Shown in pieces: positions 1 through 4,432 of a DNA stretch of 7,753 nt. The stretch is from Sphingomonas sp. (lineage in GTDB: Bacteria; Pseudomonadota; Alphaproteobacteria; Sphingomonadales; Sphingomonadaceae). The stretch covers positions 1 to 7,753 of the forward strand of contig JACCSV010000227.1 of NCBI GenBank assembly GCA_013812805.1, given 5' to 3'. Position numbers and translations under genes: made by a program. How positions within the stretch are numbered: position 1 is the first letter of the stretch; each line of letters begins with the position of its first letter. Under the pieces are notes generated by a model, which saw only the letters and a program-made list of their open reading frames with translations, did no database searches and was not told the origin of the DNA.

Positions 1-253
1 GGTCGCCCAGCCAATCCGACCCCTTGACGGTGTCGTACATGTGCCAGGTCCAGTGGTCCGGCCCCATGTTGCCAAGGCTGGCGGCGATCCCGCCCTGCGC
101 GGCGACGGTGTGGCTTCGGGTCGGGAATACCTTGGTGATGCAGGCGGTCTTCAGCCCTGCTTCGGCCGATCCCATCGCCGCCCGGAGCCCGGCGCCGCCG
201 GCTCCGACGACAACGACGTCGTAACTGTGATCGACAATCTGGTAAGCGCTCAA
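1..253 (-). CDS. sdhA: Succinate dehydrogenase flavoprotein subunit SdhA (N-terminal 84 residues, runs off the window)
   Basis: Flavoprotein subunit of complex II, which oxidises succinate to fumarate with covalently bound FAD and passes electrons through SdhB to quinone at the inner membrane. The visible N-terminus has the FAD-binding motif GAGGAG (residues 17-22) after a beta strand DVVVV, then the conserved block FPTRSHTVAAQGGI (43-56), in which H48 is the expected covalent FAD attachment site, followed by GNMGPDHW. The frame is open to the window edge, so the rest of the gene lies to the left. The best start is a TTG at 253-251, preceded by a perfect GGAGG six bases upstream. This TTG overlaps the TGA of sdhD (shared TTGA), so translation is probably coupled. 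The only nearby ATG is in another frame. Family assignment is near certain; the TTG start is an inference from the frame and ribosome binding site. Confidence 0.96.
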   Translation of the reverse strand, partial: MSAYQIVDHSYDVVVVGAGGAGLRAAMGSAEAGLKTACITKVFPTRSHTVAAQGGIAASLGNMGPDHWTWHMYDTVKGSDWLGD

Positions 254-645
254 GCATCGCCTCCGAAAGCGATCTTGGCGAGCGCGAACAGCGCCAGCGC
301 GGCGCCGCCGACGGCGAGGAACAGCAGCAGCGTGTTGAGCGCGAAGCGGTTGCCTTCGTCGTGGACGTAATCGGCCGTCACCACCTTCATGCCGTCGAGC
401 GCGTGGGCGAAGGCGGTGACGATGAACAGTGCCATCGGCACCGCTCCACTCGGCGCGCTCAGCCATTCGGCAACGGTGCGCTGGCCAAGGTCCGGAAGCA
501 TCAGCAGCGAGGCGACCAGCCACGCGCCGAGCAGTAGCAGCGCGACGCTGGCGACCCGCTCGGCGACCCAATGCTCGCCGACGTGCCCGGCCGAGCCCAG
601 CCCGCTTACCTGGCCCAGCGGGGTCGTGCTGTCGCCGACGCTCAT
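250..645 (-). CDS. sdhD: Succinate dehydrogenase membrane anchor subunit SdhD
   Basis: A 131-residue hydrophobic anchor subunit that, with SdhC, holds complex II in the inner membrane and forms the heme b and ubiquinone site. There are three hydrophobic segments, at roughly 30-52, 66-86 and 100-125. Between the second and third lies H81-A-L-D-G-M-K and then ADYVHDEG (91-98), the family pattern in which the DY pair (here D92, Y93) contributes to quinone binding; H81 lies in the region that carries conserved histidines in this family. The ATG at 645 overlaps the sdhC stop as ATGA, and the 3' end overlaps the sdhA TTG start, so the gene is embedded in a tightly coupled operon. The open frame continues upstream to 987 inside sdhC, but that extension is out of frame with sdhC and has no family resemblance. 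Length is normal for alphaproteobacterial SdhD. Confidence 0.93.
   Translation of the reverse strand: MSVGDSTTPLGQVSGLGSAGHVGEHWVAERVASVALLLLGAWLVASLLMLPDLGQRTVAEWLSAPSGAVPMALFIVTAFAHALDGMKVVTADYVHDEGNRFALNTLLLFLAVGGAALALFALAKIAFGGDA
260..264 (-). promoter_or_regulatory. Ribosome binding site of sdhA
   Basis: On the minus strand this reads GGAGG, six bases before the TTG at 253-251. It lies inside the last codons of sdhD. It is what decides for the TTG start, since no ATG or GTG in the SdhA frame lies near the conserved N-terminus. Confidence 0.75.
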
Positions 646-1037
646 TGCCGTACTCCCAGAACATAGGCCCAAATCGCGGCGGTGGCGGCGATCGAGGCAA
701 TGATGGTGAGCATCGCGCCTTTCTTGTTGGCGGTGATCTCGAAGCCCTGGCCGCTGTCCATCATCAGGTGGCGAACCCCCGAAAACAGATGCTGGAAGAA
801 GGCCCAGGTGACCCCGATCAGGATCACCAGCCCGGCCCAGTGCGACGCCCAGTCGGTCAGGTTGGCATAGGCGCCAGGCCCGTCGGCGACGGACATCAGC
901 CACCAGGTCAAAAGTACGAGCCCGACGACGGTCAGCGCGCCGCCGGTGATCCGGTGCAGGATCGAAACCAGCATGTGCGGTCCCCACTTCCAGATCGTCA
1001 GGTGCGGCGACAAGGGCCGGTCCTTAGCAGCTGCCAT
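642..1037 (-). CDS. sdhC: Succinate dehydrogenase cytochrome b556 subunit SdhC
   Basis: First gene of the operon; a 131-residue cytochrome b subunit of complex II. Both family signatures are present. The first runs from R7-P8 to S25-I-L-H-R29-I-T; S25 and R29 match the quinone-site serine and arginine known from the E. coli subunit. The second is H83-L-F-S-G-V-R-H-L-M-M-D94-S-G, with H83 the expected axial heme ligand. Three membrane segments lie at about 21-47, 62-83 and 105-128. The ATG at 1037 is followed by the typical hydrophilic start MAAAKDRPLSPHL and preceded by GGGAAG seven bases upstream. The stop overlaps the sdhD ATG (ATGA). Its promoter should lie in the divergent region 1038-1239. 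Confidence 0.96.
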   Translation of the reverse strand: MAAAKDRPLSPHLTIWKWGPHMLVSILHRITGGALTVVGLVLLTWWLMSVADGPGAYANLTDWASHWAGLVILIGVTWAFFQHLFSGVRHLMMDSGQGFEITANKKGAMLTIIASIAATAAIWAYVLGVRQ

Positions 1038-1239
1038 CGCGGCGCTTCCCTTTGTTTGTGTTGACGCCCGGCGGGTGAGCCGGCCGCGCCCGCTTACGGC
1101 TCCGCCACAAGGGGTGCAAGGACAAGGCGCCGCTCACTCCCACTCTAACCGGCTTTTAACCATTGCTGGCCCAAGAGGGCGGGGCGATCGGATCGGTTTT
1201 GCGAGCGTCGCCAAGCGATTGAACATTGGGGTCACCGGA
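1038..1239. promoter_or_regulatory. Divergent control region between sdhC and the chemotaxis gene
   Basis: A 202-bp non-coding gap between two genes transcribed away from each other, so it should hold the sdh operon promoter (minus strand) and the promoter of the chemotaxis protein gene (plus strand). I see no strong sigma-70 pair. The best minus-strand candidate is TTGCAC, a 17-base spacer and TAAGCG within 1095-1123, with a poor -10. The clearest element is the CtrA-like box at 1145-1160, annotated separately. Assignment as a promoter region rests on gene layout, not on a convincing core promoter. Confidence 0.55.
1145..1160 (+). promoter_or_regulatory. Candidate CtrA binding site
   Basis: The bases read CTAA, seven bases (CCGGCTT), then TTAAC. 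The CtrA consensus of alphaproteobacteria is TTAA-N7-TTAAC, so this differs at one position in the first half-site. CtrA is known to control motility and chemotaxis genes in this class. The box is 80 bp before the start of the chemotaxis protein gene, a sensible distance. One 9-base near-match can occur by chance in a promoter region, so this is a candidate only. Confidence 0.45.
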
Positions 1240-2529
1240 ATGAGAAGCGATACGGGCCATTTGCAGCGTCTAACCGACGACCAGGTCTCGCGGCGGCTTG
1301 CCGCCTACGCTGACGACGGCCGGTTCCAGGATTCGATGCGCCGGCTGTGGGGCGAAGCCGGCGAGGTAATCGAGGACGCTTTTCGCAGGCATTTCGGCGA
1401 AGACGCTGCCAGCCAGAACCGCGACCAGTTCACCAGGCCCGTCGATGCGCACTGGGTTCGCTCGGTGGCGGAGGAGGGCGTGCGCATGTACGCCGCCGGC
1501 GCCGATGTTCCCACCTTCGTCGCCGCCCGCGCCGGGATGGCGAAAGACGTGATTGCGGCGCTCGATGGCCGCTTCGCCGACCGCGCCGACGAGAAGGTCG
1601 CAGCGATCGAAACTTTTTACCGCACCGTCGCCATCGACCAGGACATCATCGTCGCGCAGATGGCGCTGCTCGAGGCCAACGCCGCCGCCGATGCGCGCGG
1701 CAAGCAGAGCGAGCAGTTCGAGCGCCGCGTCGCCAGCCTCGTCCGCGGCAGCACCGAACAGTCGCGAGTCCTGACCGAGCGCACCCGGGCCACCGCCGCC
1801 TCGGCGCGCGGAATGCTCGGCAAGACCAGCGAAGTCGCCGCCGCCGCCGAGCAATCCGCGGTCGCAATGCGCGAAGCGGCGCAGACCGCAGCCGGCCTGA
1901 TCCGCGCGATCGAGGATGCGCGCTCCGAAGTCGAGGTCGCGGCCGACGTCGCGATCCGCGCCGGCGGCCAGGCCAGCCAGGCGGTCAACGTCAGCCAGAT
2001 GCTGTCCGGCCACGTCGAAGCCATCGAATCGATCCTCGGCCTGATCCGCGACATCGCCGGACAGACCAACCTGCTGGCGCTCAATGCGACCATCGAGGCC
2101 GCCCGAGCCGGCGACGCCGGCCGCGGCTTTGCGGTGGTTGCGCAGGAGGTGAAGAGCCTCGCCTCGCAGACCGCCCGCGCCACCGACGACATCACCGCCA
2201 AGATCACCGCCATCCAGCAGGCGACCAAGCAGACGGTCGAAGCCAACAGCTCGATCCAGGGGACGGTCGAAGAAGTGCAGGTATCCGCCGACCGAATCCG
2301 CCAGGCGATGGAGCTTCAGGCGCAGACGGTGACGATGATCACCGCCGCCGTCGACGAAACCGCGCTTGCCGCCGATTCGATGAGCTCGACCATCGCCGCG
2401 ATCCGCGCCGACACCGAAAGCGTCGCCGAGGACATCGACGAGGTCGAGAAGAATTTCGGCAGCTTCGCCGAGCAGATCGCCGACTTCAAATCGACGACCA
2501 AGGAATTCGTCGCCGGAATCGCCGCCTAG
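1240..2529 (+). CDS. Soluble methyl-accepting chemotaxis protein, possibly globin-coupled
   Basis: A 429-residue receptor with the chemoreceptor signalling hairpin and no membrane segment or signal peptide, so it should be cytoplasmic. The highly conserved hairpin tip is at about 268-308 (DIAGQTNLLALNATIEAARA, then GDAGRGFAVVAQEVKSLA), the part that binds CheA and CheW in arrays. The flanking arms, about 180-415, are Ala/Glu/Gln-rich helices, and Glu-Gln pairs such as E204-Q205 could be adaptation sites. There is no HAMP domain and no C-terminal NWxxF-type CheR tether. Residues 8-160 are an all-helical sensor region. Its pattern (W37, F48-RRHF, then DAHW with H71, then MYAAG) is compatible with a divergent protoglobin domain of the HemAT type, with H71 as candidate heme ligand; this is inference. 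The ATG at 1240 is chosen because it follows GGGG eight bases upstream and begins the plausible protein. The frame is open back to 946, but that part runs through the sdhC antisense and promoter region. A CtrA-like box lies 80 bp upstream. Confidence 0.9.
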   Translation: MRSDTGHLQRLTDDQVSRRLAAYADDGRFQDSMRRLWGEAGEVIEDAFRRHFGEDAASQNRDQFTRPVDAHWVRSVAEEGVRMYAAGADVPTFVAARAGMAKDVIAALDGRFADRADEKVAAIETFYRTVAIDQDIIVAQMALLEANAAADARGKQSEQFERRVASLVRGSTEQSRVLTERTRATAASARGMLGKTSEVAAAAEQSAVAMREAAQTAAGLIRAIEDARSEVEVAADVAIRAGGQASQAVNVSQMLSGHVEAIESILGLIRDIAGQTNLLALNATIEAARAGDAGRGFAVVAQEVKSLASQTARATDDITAKITAIQQATKQTVEANSSIQGTVEEVQVSADRIRQAMELQAQTVTMITAAVDETALAADSMSSTIAAIRADTESVAEDIDEVEKNFGSFAEQIADFKSTTKEFVAGIAA

Positions 2530-2530
2530 C

Positions 2531-2663
2531 TCCTCCCCGGTACGGGGAGGTGGCAGCACGCAGTGCTGACGGAGGGGGTCCGGAGGCCTGCTCCAACCCC
2601 CCTCCACCATCCACCTTCGCCTTCGGCTACGGCGGGCGGCCCCCCTCCCCGTTCCGGGGAGGA
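2531..2663. repeat. Compound G/C-rich inverted repeat, element 1
   Basis: Nearly fills the gap between the chemotaxis gene and the dehydrogenase gene. The left end is a hairpin with 8-bp arms CCTCCCCG/CGGGGAGG and loop GTA (2532-2550). It is followed by a second small hairpin CAGCAC-GC-AGTGCTG-like and a GGAGGGGG run. The right end, read on the other strand, starts with the same hairpin arms with loop TTC on the plus strand (2644-2662) and ends in GGTGGAGGGGGG. The whole is thus two diverged modules facing each other. The architecture matches element 2 at 3388-3524. Such palindromic intergenic elements look typical of sphingomonad genomes. The left hairpin begins two bases after the chemotaxis stop and could act as a terminator or mRNA 3' end stabiliser, but it lacks a T-tract. 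Confidence 0.75.
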
Positions 2664-2680
2664 TGCGCTAACCCCGCCCA

Positions 2681-3385
2681 ATGAACATCCTCCTCACCGG
2701 CGCCAGCCGCGGCATTGGCGCTGCCGCCTACGAACTGCTGAAATCGCGCGGCCACCAGGTCGCCGGCCACTCCAGCCAAGGAAGCAGCGATCTGATCGCC
2801 GGCGAGCTTAGCGACCCGAAGGCCCCGCGCGCCGTCTGGGAAGCCGCGCTGGAGCGGCTCGGCGGCCGAATCGACGCGCTGGTCAACAACGCGGGCGTTT
2901 ACGAAAGCATCGCCACCGACAGCGCCGACGAGGAATGGCAGGCTGCGTGGGAGCGCACGCTGCGAATCAACCTGCAGTCCGCCGCCGACCTCAGCCGGCT
3001 TGCCGTCCAGCATTTCCTGCAGCGCGAGCAGGGCGGCCGGATCGTCAACGTCGCCAGCCGCGCCGCCTGGCGCGGCGACAGCCCCAACCACTGGCATTAC
3101 GCGGCGTCGAAGGCGGCGATGGTGGCGATGACCAAGACCATCGCCCGTGCGCACGGCGCCGACAACATCCTCGCCTTCGCCGTCTCCCCCGGCTTCACCG
3201 TCTCCGAAATGACGGAGGAATATCTCACCGGCCGCGGCGGCGAGAAAATCCTCGCCGAAATCCCGCTCGGCCGAGTCGCCTCCACCGACGAAGTCGCCGA
3301 GACGATCCGCTGGCTCGCCACCGAAGCGCCGCCGTCGGCCACCGGCACCAACGTCGACGTCAACGGCGCGAGCTATGTGCGTTGA
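2681..3385 (+). CDS. Short-chain dehydrogenase/reductase (SDR) family oxidoreductase
   Basis: A 234-residue classical SDR, a cytoplasmic NAD(P)H-dependent oxidoreductase of unknown substrate. It has the cofactor motif TGASRGIG (6-13), NNAG (69-72) and the full catalytic set N97, S126, Y140 and K144 (YAASK), then the SPGF nucleotide-binding turn and a C-terminus ending in a typical DVNGASYVR. Length is usual for the family. The stretch after the second beta strand is short (GHSSQGSSDLIAG) and lacks a diagnostic Asp or Arg, so I cannot predict NAD or NADP preference. The ATG at 2681 fits the domain start exactly, but there is no close Shine-Dalgarno: the only purine run, GGGGAGGA in element 1, ends 17 bases upstream. 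The gene sits between two repeat elements and before prmA, which gives no pathway clue. Confidence 0.92.
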   Translation: MNILLTGASRGIGAAAYELLKSRGHQVAGHSSQGSSDLIAGELSDPKAPRAVWEAALERLGGRIDALVNNAGVYESIATDSADEEWQAAWERTLRINLQSAADLSRLAVQHFLQREQGGRIVNVASRAAWRGDSPNHWHYAASKAAMVAMTKTIARAHGADNILAFAVSPGFTVSEMTEEYLTGRGGEKILAEIPLGRVASTDEVAETIRWLATEAPPSATGTNVDVNGASYVR

Positions 3386-3387
3386 GT

Positions 3388-3524
3388 TCCTCCCTGCGAG
3401 CAAAGCTCGGGGGGAGGGGGACCATCGAACTAAGTTTCGATGGTGGAGGGGTGAAAGGCGCCGCGCCAGTACCCCTCCACCATGCTCCGCATGGTCCCCC
3501 TCCCCAGCAAATGCTGGGGAGGGG
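3388..3524. repeat. Compound inverted repeat, element 2, carrying two stem-loops per half
   Basis: Two modules face each other across a 20-bp centre (3452-3471). Left module (3388-3451): CCTCCC, a stem around GAGCAAAGCTC, GGGGAGGGGGACCAT, a second stem CATCGAA/TTCGATG, then GGTGGAGGGG. The right module (3472-3524), read on the minus strand, has the same order with different stem bases: CCTCCCCAGCA/TGCTGGGGAGG, GGGACCAT, stem CATGC/GCATG, GGTGGAGGGG. Stem sequences differ while pairing is kept, which suggests the fold is what is conserved. The element starts three bases after the dehydrogenase stop and ends five bases before the prmA start codon. No transposase or target duplication is visible, so it is a small non-autonomous or miniature palindromic repeat. 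Confidence 0.85.
3497..3524 (+). promoter_or_regulatory. Hairpin that contains the prmA ribosome binding site
   Basis: The bases form a 12-13 bp stem, CCCCTCCCCAGCA (3497-3509) against TGCTGGGGAGGGG (3512-3524), with a loop of two to four A/T-rich bases. The 3' arm contains GGGGAGGGG, five bases before the GTG of prmA, and is the only Shine-Dalgarno-like sequence for that gene. In a transcript that includes the whole hairpin the site would be buried in a very stable stem. This comes directly from base pairing; any regulatory effect is inference. Confidence 0.6.
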
Positions 3525-3529
3525 CTTCA

Positions 3530-4432
3530 GTGAGCTGGCGCGTCACCCTGGCCTGCAGCCGCGCCCAGGCCGAGGCACTGCCGGAGGCCGGCGAGCTTTT
3601 TGCAGGTGACGCGCCAGCGCTGGTCGCCGACGAACCCGATCCCGGCAGGCCCGACGAGTGGCTGATCCACGCCTATTTCGACCATGAGCCGACGGCTGAC
3701 GAACTGACGCTACTGTCCACCCTCGGCAGCGGCGACCTTCACGCCGAGCAACTCGGCGAATCCGACTGGGTGACGATGAGCCAGTCCGGCCTGCAGCCGA
3801 TCCGCGCTGGCCGCTTCTTCGTCCACACACCGATGTACCGCTCCCGCCCGCCGAGCGCGATTGCATTCGAGATCGATGCCGGCCTCGCCTTCGGCACCGG
3901 TCAGCATGCGACGACCGCCGGCTGCCTTGAAGCGCTCGACGCACTGGAGCGCGAAGGCGCGAGCTTCGCCAACATCGCCGACATCGGCACCGGCACCGGG
4001 CTGCTCGCTTTTGCCGCGCTGGCGCTGTGGCCCGATGCCAAGTGCATCGCCACCGACATCGACCCGGTCGCCGTCGAGGTCGCCCGCGACAATGCCACGA
4101 TCAACAAAGTCGCGGTCGGCCACGGCGCCGGCCATGTGCTGCTCGCTCAAGCCGACGGCATCGACTCGCCCTTGCTCGCCGCCCGCGCCCCGTTCGACTT
4201 GATCATCGCCAACATCCTCGCCGGCCCGCTGATCGCGCTTGCACCGGATTTCGCCAACGTGCTCGCTCCTGGCGGGACTCTCATCATGGCCGGCCTGCTC
4301 GACACGCAAGCGCGCGCCACCGCCACCGCCTACGAAGCGCTCGGCATCACCCTCGTTCGCCACGGGCCGGGGGAGTGGCCGGTGCTGGTGCTGCGGCAGC
4401 CGCGCCCGTCACCCCCAGCTGCTGCAGCATGA
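3530..4432 (+). CDS. prmA: Ribosomal protein L11 methyltransferase PrmA
   Basis: A 300-residue S-adenosylmethionine-dependent enzyme that methylates ribosomal protein L11. An N-terminal substrate-recognition region (about 1-100) precedes the Rossmann-type methyltransferase domain. Visible motifs are AFGTGQHATT (120-129), the SAM-binding motif I DIGTGTGLLA (151-160), the acidic position in ATDIDP (174-179, D176/D178) and IANILAGPL (226-234, the NILA motif of this family). The C-terminus has the usual GEWPVLVLR strand, then a short Pro/Ala tail. The start is taken as the GTG at 3530, giving VSWRVTL, five bases after GGGGAGGGG. The frame is open to an ATG at 3482, but that lies inside the repeat and would encode repeat sequence. 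The last 86 bases overlap the 3' end of the peptidase gene on the other strand. Confidence 0.95.
   Translation: MSWRVTLACSRAQAEALPEAGELFAGDAPALVADEPDPGRPDEWLIHAYFDHEPTADELTLLSTLGSGDLHAEQLGESDWVTMSQSGLQPIRAGRFFVHTPMYRSRPPSAIAFEIDAGLAFGTGQHATTAGCLEALDALEREGASFANIADIGTGTGLLAFAALALWPDAKCIATDIDPVAVEVARDNATINKVAVGHGAGHVLLAQADGIDSPLLAARAPFDLIIANILAGPLIALAPDFANVLAPGGTLIMAGLLDTQARATATAYEALGITLVRHGPGEWPVLVLRQPRPSPPAAAA

Noticed and set aside
41..370. Short plus-strand frames opposite sdhA and sdhD (24-224 and 41-370)
   Set aside because: Antisense to conserved SdhA/SdhD coding sequence, with no recognisable product.
250..987. Extended 245-codon version of sdhD
   Set aside because: The extra N-terminal part is Arg/Asp-rich and runs out of frame through sdhC. 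SdhD starts at the ATG overlapping the sdhC stop.
946..1239. N-terminal extension of the chemotaxis protein
   Set aside because: It would pass through the sdhC antisense strand and the divergent promoter region. The ATG at 1240 gives a normal soluble receptor.
2531..2550. Rho-independent terminator after the chemotaxis gene
   Set aside because: The hairpin is strong but has no T-tract and is an integral part of a repeat element, so I list it only as repeat structure.
1270..2610. 446-codon open frame on the minus strand opposite the chemotaxis gene, and a 445-codon plus-strand frame at 1347-2684
   Set aside because: Low-complexity Gly/Asp- or Arg-rich translations typical of shadow frames in GC-rich coding DNA. 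The third frame holds an unmistakable chemoreceptor.
3482..3529. Upstream ATG start for prmA
   Set aside because: It lies in the repeat hairpin, would encode repeat sequence, and lacks a ribosome binding site. GTG at 3530 has one at the right distance and matches the PrmA N-terminus.
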